Part shown: positions 17,957 to 26,654 of the stretch, one piece after another | Layout of the letters: each line of letters starts with the position of its first letter | How positions within the stretch are numbered: the stretch's first letter is position 1 | NCBI GenBank assembly: GCA_016713325.1 | Contig: JADJPJ010000087.1 | Coordinates: 372,001 to 436,000, forward strand | Reading direction: 5' to 3' | Source of the DNA: Candidatus Flexifilum affinis | GTDB lineage: Bacteria > Chloroflexota > Anaerolineae > Aggregatilineales > Phototrophicaceae | DNA: 64,000 nt | Position numbers and translations under genes: made by a program | Notes under the pieces: generated by a model | What the model was told of the DNA's origin: nothing | What the model saw: only the letters and a program-made list of their open reading frames with translations | Database searches by the model: none

Positions 17957-18069
17957 CTGGCGTCCTTGTCGATTGGGCTCATAGCATTGGGCGTATTATA
18001 AACGTTCGGCAAGCATGTTCGCACAAAGCGTGTTCCAGACGCATTGCTGAGAAGACTCCTTGGGGACAG

Positions 18070-18102
18070 AAAAGCGAAACCCCTGCGGCGCAGGGGTTTC
18101 GC
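18070..18102 (-). terminator. Rho-independent terminator of the binding-protein gene
   Basis: Perfect 13-bp stem GCGAAACCCCTGC/GCAGGGGTTTCGC with a 3-nt loop (18074-18102); on the minus strand it is followed by TTTTCTGT. It lies 52 nt past the stop. Confidence 0.92.
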
Positions 18103-18153
18103 ATCCTGAATACTACGATGAGTCGCAGCGGCGATGCTTCAGCGACGCTGGGG

Positions 18154-20093
18154 CTAGCCGCCACTGCTCTCGCCCGTGGCCTCGGGCGTCGCGTCACCGG
18201 ATGATTCCGGAGTCGCTTCGGAAGTGGCCTCCGGCGTGGCTGCAAGCTCCTCAAGGACGGCGTTGGCCGCTTCTTCGGCCGCGGTCGTGAAGAGGGCTTC
18301 CAGACTGCTGCGGCGCTCGACCAGCGACTCGAAGGGCAGGCCGACGAGATCCGCGCCGGTCACCAGAGCGTAGTTCTCGTCGCTGGAGGCATACCACAGC
18401 AGCGACTGAACGTCCTGCCGACCGATGGCCAGACGACGAACCAGCAGGGTCACCGGACGGGAGAGCGCATACGTGCCATCGGCAATCGTCGCTTCAGAGG
18501 GCTCGACACAGCCTTCGCCGCCCTCCACGGGCAGCGCCTGGATGCGCGACTTCTCGTCCGCCGGAAGATTGACGAATTCTTGCCAGGACATGAAGGTCAC
18601 ACCGCCGTCGGCATTGGCCACCGCGGCTGCGCGATAGGCCGGGTCATTGTTTTCCTGGGCGTCGGTGCGCGGGGCAACCGGCTGCCCGAGGTCGGCCTTG
18701 AGCACCAGCAGGTCGCGATTGATGCTGCCACCGGAAGGGCTGAAGAGAAGTACGGGGAGATCGGGCAGGCCGTCGCGCAGCGCGCTCCAGTTCTCGATCA
18801 CCCCTTCATTGGTGGCGCCCCACAGCGTCGCCACTTCGTTGGTGGTCAGACAGACGCCATATTCGGCCCCGGCGCGGGTGGCCAGAACCACGACCTGGCT
18901 GCCCATGTAATAAGGCTCCGGCGTGACGTTGTTGGCTGAACAGGTGGCGAGCTGCTCTTCAGTGAGAGGCGCATAGGTGGCCAGGATATCGACCTCCCCA
19001 TTGCAGAACTTCTGAACGCCGCTGGCCAGACCCTCGGCGGTGTAGTTCAGGAGCACGCCCGGATAAAGCGTCGAAAAACCGGTGGTCAGCGCCTGAAGAT
19101 AGGTGCCAGCCTCGGTCGCGCCGGCGATGCCGATCTCGCCCACCAGGCTTGTCGGGATGGCAAACTCGGTGACTTCACGGCTGAACTGACGACCGGTCAG
19201 CGCGTCCGCCAGGATGGACTGATTCTGGGCCAGGGCGTTTTCGCTGGGCGCGGTGTATTCCGCCAGTTCCAGATCGGCCAGGGTTGTACCGGAGAACGCG
19301 CCTTCCAGCAGGGCGCTCGCGGACTCGGCAGCATCTTCATTCACGTAGGCGAAGAGCCGGTTGGCTGCCTGATAGGTGCGGCGTTCGACATTGTCCACGG
19401 TCGCATCCACGCAGCCGGAGACGCCATTGTCGATTTGGACCGCGCGCAGCGTCTCGCCCAGATCCGGGCTGCCGGTCACGACGCCGATGGCGCCGGGCGT
19501 CGCGCTGACGGCTTCGAGCATGGCGGCGGCGCCACCGAGAACGTTCACCGCCGCGTCGCTGCGGAGTTCGATGCCGGTGACAGCCGAGTCCAGAAGGGCA
19601 TAAGCCACACTGTCCGACGATGGGATGAAGATGGACAGGGGCAGGTTGTAGTCGGTCCCGTCGACCGTCGGCCACTCCGTCGCGGTGGCGCTCGGCGCGA
19701 AGATCGCGTCAAGCGCGGCGGAGGAGAGGCACTGCGGCAGCACGTCAGCGGTGTTGACTACGAGGCTCAGAACGTTGTGTCCCAGCAGGTATTCCCGGAA
19801 GGCAATACCATTGGAGTTGCAGGCCGCTTCTTCTTCCGGGCTGAGAGGACGGGTCAAGAGCGCAATGTCTGTGCCACCTGCACAGAACGTCGACGCACCC
19901 GCATTGGAACCGACCACGGAGATGTCGAGCGCGACATCCTGCTGCGCGGCGACGGCCTCCAGGACGGGTGCAGCGAGACCTGAGCCGGCCACGCGAACGT
20001 CTGCCTCATCCTGTGCCTGGGTAAGCGCAGGGGAAGTGCCATAATCAACACAGCAAGGATGAGCATCGCTACTCGGCGCTGACGACAATTCAT
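18154..20093 (-). CDS. Secreted tandem PstS-like substrate-binding protein (one frameshift near start)
   Basis: About 646 residues once repaired. The first frame gives a signal peptide (MNCRQRRVAMLILAVLIMALP); the mature part is in another frame (LTQAQDEADVRVAGSG). One extra base in the G4 run at 20030-20033 joins them as ALPPALTQAQDE, a normal export signal. The mature protein has two phosphate-type binding modules: VAGSG...FCAGGTDIALLTRPLSPEEEAAC and FAIPTSLVGEIGIAGA...FCNGEVDILATYAPLTEEQLATC. Each keeps the paired-Cys pattern of PstS relatives. The C-terminal 25 residues are Ser/Thr/Glu/Pro-rich. No Pst transporter genes adjoin it. Ligand unknown; phosphate or another anion is likely. Confidence 0.85.
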
Positions 20094-20207
20094 GTTTTGA
20101 TGCTCCTGAGGGATTGAACCAGGCGAATACCGTATAATTGAGATTCGTAAGATTGGATTCTACCGCCGCCGTTGGTCTTGTCCAGACAAAGTTTGGTGAC
20201 CTGACAG

Positions 20208-20612
20208 ATGACTTTGCCAGAAGAACGCACGATTTATGAACTTGTTGGCGGAGAGGATGTGTTTCGCCGCCTCGTGGACGCCTTCTATGCCCGGGTGGAA
20301 CAGGACTCGGTCCTGAGGCCACTTTTCCCCGCCGATCTTGAAGAGGGAAAACAGTGGCAGTTTCTGTTTCTCTCGCAGCTCTTTGGCGGACCCCAGGCTT
20401 ATGCGGTGCAGCGCGGCCACCCCCGCCTGAAAATGCGCCACATGCCGTTCGTGATTGACCAGGAGGCGCGCAACCATTGGCTTGAGCACATGGTGGCCGC
20501 GGTCGACGAAGTGGGCATTCCCGAACCGATGCGGAGCGCCATGATCGACTACTTCGTGCGCGCGTCGACCCACACGATCAACAGCGTGCAGCCTGGAGAG
20601 GCAAGCTCGTGA
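20208..20612 (+). CDS. Truncated hemoglobin, group II-like
   Basis: A 134-residue 2/2 globin of the HbO type, a heme protein for oxygen or NO chemistry. Seen: TIYELVGGEDVFRRLVDAFYARVEQDS, the GHPRLKMRHMPF segment with the proximal His before the F-helix motif, and NHWLEHM with the Trp (G8) of group II. Divergent from the binding-protein gene; a TATAAT at 20133-20138 could be its -10, though no good -35 is spaced right. The stop overlaps the next GTG start by 4 nt. Confidence 0.93.
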   Translation: MTLPEERTIYELVGGEDVFRRLVDAFYARVEQDSVLRPLFPADLEEGKQWQFLFLSQLFGGPQAYAVQRGHPRLKMRHMPFVIDQEARNHWLEHMVAAVDEVGIPEPMRSAMIDYFVRASTHTINSVQPGEASS

Positions 20613-20977
20613 AAGCATCGACTCGGACGGAAGGGCGTACTTCGCTGGCGTCGCAGATCCTCGGACTGCCGCGAATCGTGCGAATCGGCCTGGTCATGGC
20701 ATACTCTGTGGGTCTGACTCTGCTGCTGATGCCGCTGATCGACAATCTGTATCTGACGTATTTTTTCGCTTCAGAAACGGTGCTCGTTCCTGCGCTGCTG
20801 GCTGCGGGCGCGGGGGTCGTGATGTATATGATCGGCTGGCGGCTGATGATCGGCTACGTAGGCGAACTGCCGCCGGAACGTCCTGTGATATGGGTGTACG
20901 TGTTCCTGGGCTCGCTCATTCTGCTCCTGGTGGTCACGCTCGTCGTCATCGGTTCAATCATCGGCATCGAACAATAG
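20609..20977 (+). CDS. Three-helix membrane protein of unknown function
   Basis: A 122-residue protein starting at GTG 20609 within the hemoglobin stop codon (4-nt overlap). Hydrophobic spans at about 25-45, 53-75 and 92-117 give three membrane helices; loops are short. Tight coupling to a truncated hemoglobin suggests a shared role, for example membrane delivery of oxygen or NO, but no heme or metal ligand pattern is evident. Not recognised. Confidence 0.8.
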   Translation: MKASTRTEGRTSLASQILGLPRIVRIGLVMAYSVGLTLLLMPLIDNLYLTYFFASETVLVPALLAAGAGVVMYMIGWRLMIGYVGELPPERPVIWVYVFLGSLILLLVVTLVVIGSIIGIEQ

Positions 20978-20989
20978 GGTAGGGAACAT

Positions 20990-21592
20990 ATGGCGCGATG
21001 GATTTTCAGCACGATTACCCTGTTCCTGCTGGCGCTCGGTGCTTGCGCGACACCGGCCGCGTCGCCAGCTCCGGCGCAACCGCCAGCGACTCAGGCGGCC
21101 ACGGCAATGCCCTCTGGCGGGCAGTCGCTTCCCACTGGCCTGCCCACGGCGACGCCGCTGCTGAGGGCGACGCTGCCGCCCGAATGGACGCCGACTCCGT
21201 CGGTTACGCCGCTTGAATCGCCGACGCCCATGCCGCAGGGCACGCCGGTGCCGACTTTCGACATGGCCAACGCCGTGCTGCTCACTTCACCGACGCGCGA
21301 GGCCTGTGCCGGATTCACCATCCAGTACGACCAGACGGCGATGACTTTCAACCGCCGGGAGAACCCGCGGGTCACCTGGACGGTTGTGCCCAACGCGCTG
21401 GCCTACCGGGTGGCGCTGTTTGATGAGGCGCGCAATACGGTCTTCGCGACCATCGTGGGCGAGACGACCACGGATTTTGGATCACACCTCTTCGTGGGGC
21501 AGGCGCGCTACTTCTGGGAAGTGCGGCCGTTCGACAATGCCGGCACGCAGCTTTGCGCTGCGATTGGCGCGCTGCTGATCCCGATCAACTGA
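20990..21592 (+). CDS. Lipoprotein with Pro/Thr-rich stalk and C-terminal beta domain
   Basis: A 200-residue predicted lipoprotein: signal MARWIFSTITLFLLALGAC with lipobox LALGAC (Cys19), a linker rich in Ala, Pro and Thr (about 20-90) that would span the envelope, then an about 100-residue domain with alternating strands (FTIQYDQTAMTF, VTWTVVPNALAYRVALFDE, ARYFWEVRPFD) resembling a fibronectin-III-like fold. It lies 12 nt after the three-helix gene and is the last gene of this operon. No terminator is seen in the following 213 nt. Confidence 0.82.
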   Translation: MARWIFSTITLFLLALGACATPAASPAPAQPPATQAATAMPSGGQSLPTGLPTATPLLRATLPPEWTPTPSVTPLESPTPMPQGTPVPTFDMANAVLLTSPTREACAGFTIQYDQTAMTFNRRENPRVTWTVVPNALAYRVALFDEARNTVFATIVGETTTDFGSHLFVGQARYFWEVRPFDNAGTQLCAAIGALLIPIN

Positions 21593-21805
21593 CGCCCAAA
21601 GAAGGTGTGTTCAGGGGGTGAGTGTTGGGCAGGCACTGGGTTCGCCCGATACTTGCTCATGGACCCGACGAAATGCCTGTCCGTCGTTCTACACCCCACC
21701 CCGGGGTCAATCGACGGCGGACATGAAGTTCTCATCCTGATACGGATGAGGCGCCAAGAATGGCGTCGTTATAGTGGTTACTCCAGCAGGAGGAAAGGAC
21801 TAACC

Positions 21806-22540
21806 TCAATCCTGCTGGTTCCTGAGCACATAAAGCTCGAACGCCTCGGCGGTCCAGGGGAGCGCGGGCTTAAAGAAGTGCTCGTAGATGGCCTGGGCGT
21901 AGACACGGATCTCGTGCTGCGCGTCAGGCGCCATACGCAGGCGCAGGAAGTTCATCAGGTTGAGCGCGTCGACGCTCATGACCCACGTGTAGTAAACGCT
22001 GAAGCCCGGCAGGAAGAGCCGCGCCATTTCTTTGGAGACGCCGGCGTCGAGCGCCCGCTGGTAGAGCGCGAAGCTCTGATCGTAGTGAGCGAGAAGGGCG
22101 TCCGTTAGCTCCTGGCTTTCGCCGGCCTCCAGGGCGCCTTCGCTGGCCTGTTTGTTGTCTTTCGACTGCTTCCGCCAGACCTCCGGCACATAGAGATCGC
22201 TCTCTTCAAACGGGGTGTAGCGCCCTGACTGGGCATTGGCGTTCATGTAGTGGAAGGTGCGATGGCGCACCCACTGCCAGTACGTCACCAGCGGAGCGCG
22301 GGTGCGGAACTTGAACTTCACCATCTCGAACGGGCTGGTGTGGTGGTTGCGCAGAAGGTAGAAGAGCAGCTTTTTGTCCGCCGTTTCCCCTTTGCTCTCA
22401 CCCATGAAGCTGACGCGAGCCGCATTGACGATGGAGAGATCGCCAGAGACGCCGGTCAAAGGATGCGGCATCATGTCGAGCAGTTCGACAAACCCCTTGT
22501 CGAGCACGGGGACGCGCTGGCCGATCAGTTCTGGTGTCAT
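21806..22540 (-). CDS. thyX: Flavin-dependent thymidylate synthase ThyX
   Basis: Makes dTMP from dUMP with methylene-THF and FAD/NADPH. The 244 residues starting at MTPELIGQRVPVLDKG (ATG 22540, GAGGAG upstream) match ThyX. The signature is RHRTFHYMNANAQSGRY: the RHR and the SGRY are both kept, but ten residues separate RHR from Ser instead of the usual seven. Also seen: NHHTSPFEMVKFKF, typical of ThyX, and the helical C-terminal part. A longer reading upstream would overlap ruvA and is not used. Last gene of yebC-ruvC-ruvA-thyX; the thymidine kinase gene lies 22 kb away. Confidence 0.93.
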   Translation of the reverse strand: MTPELIGQRVPVLDKGFVELLDMMPHPLTGVSGDLSIVNAARVSFMGESKGETADKKLLFYLLRNHHTSPFEMVKFKFRTRAPLVTYWQWVRHRTFHYMNANAQSGRYTPFEESDLYVPEVWRKQSKDNKQASEGALEAGESQELTDALLAHYDQSFALYQRALDAGVSKEMARLFLPGFSVYYTWVMSVDALNLMNFLRLRMAPDAQHEIRVYAQAIYEHFFKPALPWTAEAFELYVLRNQQD

Positions 22541-22565
22541 GACAAGAGTGCTCCTCGGGGCGGGA

Positions 22566-23138
22566 TCAGACGAAATACTGAAGCGCGAGCCGCAAGCGCT
22601 CCTCGAAGCTGTCCGGCGCATCGTGGGGAATTGTCGAGAGCGCTGCCTGCGCCTCGGCGATGCTGTATCCCAGCCCGGCCAGTGCGTCCATAACATCTTT
22701 GTTGACATCGCTGAGCAGCGTGAACGCGACCAGACCGTCGCCGCTTTTCAGTTTATCCTTCAGTTCGAACAGAATCTTTTCGGCCAGCTTCTTGCCAATG
22801 CCGGGCACACGGGTCAGCATCTCCGGGTGGCCGCTGGCAATGGCGTTGCGCAGACCGTCAATAGTCATGGTGCCGACGACACTCAGCCCCAGCTTGGGGC
22901 CGACGCCGGACACGCGGGTCAGCAGATTGAAGAGATCGCGCTCCTCGAGCGTCGAGAACCCATAGAGCGTGATGGCGTCTTCGCGGACGATCATCTCGGT
23001 GTGAAGGAAGATCTCGTCATCCTGGCGGGCGGTGATGCTGTTCCGAGGCACCGATACCCGGTAGCCGACACCATTGACGGCTATGACGACTGAATCGGCA
23101 GTAGTGCCGGCGAGGACGCCGTGCAGGCTCGCAATCAT
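22566..23138 (-). CDS. ruvA: RuvA, Holliday junction branch-migration subunit
   Basis: Tetrameric protein that binds Holliday junctions and loads RuvB. The 190 residues show the OB-fold domain I (MIASLHGVLAGTTADSVVIAVNGVGYRVSVP), two helix-hairpin-helix motifs (LLTRVSGVGPKLGLSVV and MLTRVPGIGKKLAEKILFELKDKL) and the C-terminal domain III that contacts RuvB. Its ATG lies in the third unit of a 41-bp tandem repeat that begins in ruvC. ruvB is 25 kb away. Confidence 0.97.
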   Translation of the reverse strand: MIASLHGVLAGTTADSVVIAVNGVGYRVSVPRNSITARQDDEIFLHTEMIVREDAITLYGFSTLEERDLFNLLTRVSGVGPKLGLSVVGTMTIDGLRNAIASGHPEMLTRVPGIGKKLAEKILFELKDKLKSGDGLVAFTLLSDVNKDVMDALAGLGYSIAEAQAALSTIPHDAPDSFEERLRLALQYFV

Positions 23139-23252
23139 GTCCTAAGACCTTCTGTGTCGCTAAGCTGATTCGCAATCAAGTCCAGAGTCTTTCGGTGTCT
23201 CAGTGCAGACTCGCACTCAGGTCCAGAGACCTTCCGTATCGCTGTGCGAACT
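23130..23252. repeat. Three tandem 41-bp repeats spanning the ruvC end and ruvA start
   Basis: Units 23130-23170, 23171-23211 and 23212-23252 begin CGCAATCAT, CGCAATCAA and CGCACTCAG and share GTCC at position 10; neighbouring units match at about 29-31 of 41 bases. Read on the minus strand, the first unit encodes the last residues of RuvC (SSHSDTEGLWT) and its stop, the second is intergenic, and the third supplies the ATG of RuvA (GGACATGATTGCGA). An old tandem duplication between the genes is the simplest reading. Confidence 0.8.
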
Positions 23253-23717
23253 GTTCACGTCCGTAATGGCAATGGCCAGTGCATCGGCAGCATCGTCCGG
23301 ACGCGGAATAGTGTCCAGCCCAAGCAGCATGCGCACCATCTCCTGCATCTGCGGCTTCTTCGCGCCGCCGTAACCCGAGATGGCCTGCTTGATGAAGTTG
23401 GGCTTGTATTCCCGAATCGGCAGGCCCGCCTGCTTCAGCGTCAATAGAATGACGCCGCGACCCTGGGCGACGGTGATGGCCGTCGTGATGTTCTTGCCAA
23501 AGAACATCTCTTCGACCGCGGCGCGCTCGGGCTGATGGCGCCGGATCAATCCTGTCAGTTGATCGTAAATCATCGCCAACCGGTCCGGCATCGGATGGCC
23601 TGCCGGAGTGGTGATGACTCCATAGTCAACTGCCACAAGCGACCCATCGTCGAGTTCCTTCACCAAGCCAAATCCGACTGTTGCCGTTCCGGGATCGATG
23701 CCCAGCGTCAGCGTCAC
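23217..23717 (-). CDS. ruvC: RuvC, Holliday junction resolvase
   Basis: Endonuclease that cuts Holliday junctions. Seen: the first catalytic Asp in TLGIDPGTATVGFGLV (D8), Glu in AAVEEMFFGKN (about 67), and the C-terminal acidic pair in PDDAADALAIAITD. The 166 residues are family length; the final 11 or so come from a tandem repeat unit and look non-conserved. The start is GTG at 23717, overlapping the yebC stop by 4 nt (GTGA), so the two genes are coupled. Confidence 0.97.
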   Translation of the reverse strand: MTLTLGIDPGTATVGFGLVKELDDGSLVAVDYGVITTPAGHPMPDRLAMIYDQLTGLIRRHQPERAAVEEMFFGKNITTAITVAQGRGVILLTLKQAGLPIREYKPNFIKQAISGYGGAKKPQMQEMVRMLLGLDTIPRPDDAADALAIAITDVNSSHSDTEGLWT

Positions 23718-24468
23718 TCGGTTTCGAAAGCCTCAAGGATCTCATCGGTGATCAGGAGATTCGAAGCGACGCCCTGGACATCATCCAGTTCTTCCAGATC
23801 GTTCATCAGCTTGAGGTTTTGTACGGCTCTCTCGATGCCAATCTCCGACTCGTTCTTGGCGACCCATTTCAGGCTCGAATCGCTGATCGCGTAGCCAGCG
23901 GCCGCCAGTGCCTCTTCGACGGCGCCGAACTGCTCGCGCGGGGTGTAAACGATGATGCTGTCGTCTTCCTGACCACGTCATCGGCACCGGCCTCCGCGGC
24001 CGTCATGAAGACCTCATCGAAATTCAGCCCTTCGGCCTCAAGTACAATATAACCCTTCTGCTCGAACTGCCAGGCCACAGACCCCGCCGACGCCATGTTG
24101 CCGCCTGACTTGTTGAAAAGTCTCTTGACGTCGCCCAAGGTACGGTTCTTGTTGTCGGTGAGCGAATCGACCAGAATGGCGACGCCGTCCGGGCCGTAGC
24201 CCTCGTAGGTGATTTCCTCAAGGACGACGCCATCATCACCGGTACCGGTGCCGCGCTGGATGGCGCGCTCGATGTTGTCCTTCGGCATATTGGCCGCTCG
24301 GGCCTTCTGAACGGCCAGCTTGAGACGGGCATTGGCGTTCTCGTCACCGCCACCTTCACGCGCGGACACGACGATATCGCGCGCCAGCCGCGTGAAAAGG
24401 GCGCCGCGCTTGGCGTCTTCCGCACCCTTCTTCCGTTTAATCGTTGACCATTTGCTGTGACCCGACAT
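23714..24468 (-). CDS. yebC: YebC/TACO1-family regulator or translation factor (one frameshift)
   Basis: A protein of about 251 residues once repaired, starting [22 protein letters not shown]. Seen: the conserved [21 protein letters not shown] and [20 protein letters not shown] blocks. Near base 23971 the frame breaks after AEAGADDVV; restoring one base (GTCCAGG for GTCAGG) gives [31 protein letters not shown], and this frame runs to a stop at 23714 that overlaps the ruvC start. The family is known as a DNA-binding regulator near ruv genes and, more recently, as a translation factor. First gene of the yebC-ruvC-ruvA-thyX operon. Confidence 0.93.
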
Positions 24469-24507
24469 GGCTTCTAACTCCCGTAAATACCGGTCATAAT
24501 GGAACGC

Positions 24508-24562
24508 ATTATACTTGATACGCGCTGTGAACCGAAGAGCGTCCGGTCGTCTATGTTATAAT
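24508..24562. promoter_or_regulatory. Divergent -10 boxes between yebC and the FecR-like gene
   Basis: TATAAT occurs at 24557-24562 on the plus strand (37 nt before the 24599 ATG) and on the minus strand at 24513 to 24508 (40 nt before yebC). Neither has a clear -35 at 16-18 bp, so strength and use are uncertain. Confidence 0.45.
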
Positions 24563-24598
24563 GCTTCGCCTAGTGTCACGTGACGAGCAGTCGACAAC

Positions 24599-25978
24599 AT
24601 GAGCAGTATTGTACGCACGACAACCACAGTGGCCGCAACCCCGATGCTCCGTAGCCGACAGCAGCTTGCCTGGGGCGTCCTGCTGATCTCGTTTTCGGTA
24701 TTTTGCGTTGTCGCGGCGCTGGCGATTGTTGGAATCCATTACTTCATCTTCCAGTCAACCATTCCGATCCGCGCTGAGCTTCAGGTGAGCCGGGCGACCG
24801 CGACGCTCATCGGCGCGGATTTGATCGAGCAGGCGGTACGAAACGAGCGTTCGCTTGGCACCGGTGACGTCGTCATGACGCCGCAGTCACAGGCCGCCAT
24901 CACGTTTCGCGACTCGAATGCCAACAATGTCGCCGTAACGCGTGTGACCATGAAGGATGGCGCATCGGTCGTCACCCGGCAATTTGTTCGTCCTCGTTTC
25001 GACTGGAGCACGGAACCGTATCTGGTCGTTCTCGACGATGTCAGCGGCGCGATCGATGTCGAGGTTCTGGGTCATCTTCCTCGTGCGGTCCTGGTCATGC
25101 TTGAGACGCCAGCGGGTCAGCGTGTTTATCTGGAAGCTCCGGGACGCTACAGTGTGGTGGCGGGTGGAACGCACTTGCAGGTTGTGAATCGCGGGGGAAG
25201 CGCTCGGCTGGTGACCCTCGATCAGCGGGAGTTTCCTATACCGGCTTCGCAGCAGGGGGTACTTTCGCTCCAGGACTCCACGCAGTTCTACTACGCGCCC
25301 GCGCTGGTGAACGCTCTGGGCGCATCGACCTTCACCACGGCCAACGTCCTGGACTTCAATGCCAACACCGATCAGGGAAATGGACAGGTGTGGCGATGCA
25401 GCAGTCTTCAGGACAGCGGCCCCGAGGGGCGAATCGAACTGATCGCGGAAGATGGCATTCCGGCGCTGCGTCTGGTTCGCGGCGAAAATGCCGAGTCACA
25501 CGGCGAGAGCCGCTGCATTCAGCTCTACGGCAATGACGGCCTGGATGTGTCAATGATCCGGCACCTTTCGGTACGCGCCACGTTCAAGATCGTCTCCCAT
25601 TCGCTGAGCCTGTGCGGCATCGACGGCAGCGAGTGCCCATTGATGCTGCGGATGGAGCTCTCCACAGCCGGCGACAGCGAGATCAAGCACTGGATTCACG
25701 GATTCTTCAGCAGTATCAACCCGTCGCTGTCGGACTTCCCGCCGCAGTGCGATACGTGCACCGAACGGCACGAGATGATCAATCCGGAGCGATGGTACAC
25801 TTACGAGAGCGAAAATCTTCTGCCGACGCTGGAGCTTCTGGGCAAGCGACCCGAGTCACTGCTAAATATGCGGTTTTATGCTTCAGGTCACCAGTACGAC
25901 GTGCTGGTGCGCAATGTCGAACTCCAGGTCGACCAGGCCATCATTCCGATTACAACCAACGAGGGGCAGGGGGGATAA
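24599..25978 (+). CDS. Membrane-anchored protein with FecR-like domain
   Basis: A 459-residue protein with one N-terminal membrane helix (about 24-52), then an extracytoplasmic region. Residues 55-135 (LIGADLIEQAVRNERSLGTGDVVMTPQSQAAITF) resemble the FecR fold, with its G-D-x-I/V-x-T pattern and beta strands. A second beta-rich part runs to about 215, and the C-terminal 200 residues look like a carbohydrate-binding or galactose-binding-like domain (GIPALRLVRGENAESHGESRCIQLYG), with paired cysteines in QCDTCTE. There is no sigma-factor gene next to it, as would be expected for classical FecR signalling. Its stop and the next ATG overlap (TAATG). Confidence 0.7.
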   Translation: MSSIVRTTTTVAATPMLRSRQQLAWGVLLISFSVFCVVAALAIVGIHYFIFQSTIPIRAELQVSRATATLIGADLIEQAVRNERSLGTGDVVMTPQSQAAITFRDSNANNVAVTRVTMKDGASVVTRQFVRPRFDWSTEPYLVVLDDVSGAIDVEVLGHLPRAVLVMLETPAGQRVYLEAPGRYSVVAGGTHLQVVNRGGSARLVTLDQREFPIPASQQGVLSLQDSTQFYYAPALVNALGASTFTTANVLDFNANTDQGNGQVWRCSSLQDSGPEGRIELIAEDGIPALRLVRGENAESHGESRCIQLYGNDGLDVSMIRHLSVRATFKIVSHSLSLCGIDGSECPLMLRMELSTAGDSEIKHWIHGFFSSINPSLSDFPPQCDTCTERHEMINPERWYTYESENLLPTLELLGKRPESLLNMRFYASGHQYDVLVRNVELQVDQAIIPITTNEGQGG

Positions 25979-26553
25979 TGTTTGGGATCGACTTTGGTGA
26001 CACCAGCGGCCTCTTGACGATCGGTACTGTCTATGGCGGACTGGTATTGGTGGTCTTCTGGCTGGCGATGATCGTCTGGACATTTCGCGACATGCGCGCC
26101 CGATCGCGCGATATGCTCGGGCAGATCCTGGTCACGCTGCTGGTCGCAGTGCTGACACTGCCCGGCCTGCTGATCTACATTTTCCTCCGGCCGCGCGAGA
26201 CGCTCTCCGAGGCATATGAGCGTTCCCTGGAAGAAGAGGCGCTGCTCCAGGAGATCGAGGAAAAGCCGACGTGCCCTGGGTGCAAACAGCGCGTCGAGGA
26301 CGAGTGGCAGGCCTGTCCCAACTGCCATACGCGTCTCAAGCGGCCCTGCACGCGCTGCGGTCGTATGCTGGAACTGAGCTGGGATATCTGCCCGTACTGT
26401 GTCACCCCTGTTGCCGGCCGCGTGGATCACGTCCAGGCGACGTCGCCATCCTACAATCGGGAGCCTCAGGAAAGCCGGAGCTCCTGGCAGGATACCTCCA
26501 GCTATCGCTCGCAACCACAGTCGATCGAGTTTGTCGAAGGCGAAGACGTCTGA
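25978..26553 (+). CDS. Two-helix membrane protein with double zinc ribbon
   Basis: A 191-residue protein starting at ATG 25978, one base into the upstream stop. Two membrane helices (about 12-36 and 46-68) with the PLD-nuclease-N-like layout are followed by a charged helix (SEAYERSLEEEALLQEIEE) and two CxxC pairs forming zinc ribbons: CPGC/CPNC and CTRC/CPYC. The tail is polar and likely disordered. The ribbons would face the cytosol next to the first gene's short cytosolic N-terminus. The coupling with a FecR-like extracytoplasmic protein suggests transmembrane signalling or assembly; function unknown. Confidence 0.78.
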   Translation: MFGIDFGDTSGLLTIGTVYGGLVLVVFWLAMIVWTFRDMRARSRDMLGQILVTLLVAVLTLPGLLIYIFLRPRETLSEAYERSLEEEALLQEIEEKPTCPGCKQRVEDEWQACPNCHTRLKRPCTRCGRMLELSWDICPYCVTPVAGRVDHVQATSPSYNREPQESRSSWQDTSSYRSQPQSIEFVEGEDV

Positions 26554-26582
26554 AGCGTATCTGAACATTGCCGGGCGCCTCC

Positions 26583-26623
26583 GCGCACGGGCGACCCATC
26601 GGATCGCCCCTACGGGAGAAGAC
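26583..26623. repeat. REP-like palindrome, copy 2
   Basis: GGGCGACCC, a short centre, GGATCGCCC, then CCTACGGGAGAAGAC. Stem and tail closely match copy 1 at 991-1026. It lies between the convergent zinc-ribbon and pyk genes. Confidence 0.65.
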
Positions 26624-26654
26624 GCATATTCGGACAGACTCTAGCGCGTTTGCC

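Noticed and set aside
21770..21835. CCAGCAGGA/TCCTGCTGG hairpin as a terminator after thyX
   Set aside because: No T-run on the minus strand and part lies within the last codons of thyX.
22541..22708. Longer ThyX N-terminus
   Set aside because: It overlaps ruvA and lacks conservation; a good ribosome site supports 22540.
23130..23252. Possible CRISPR array
   Set aside because: The units touch each other with no spacers, are diverged, and overlap two coding regions.
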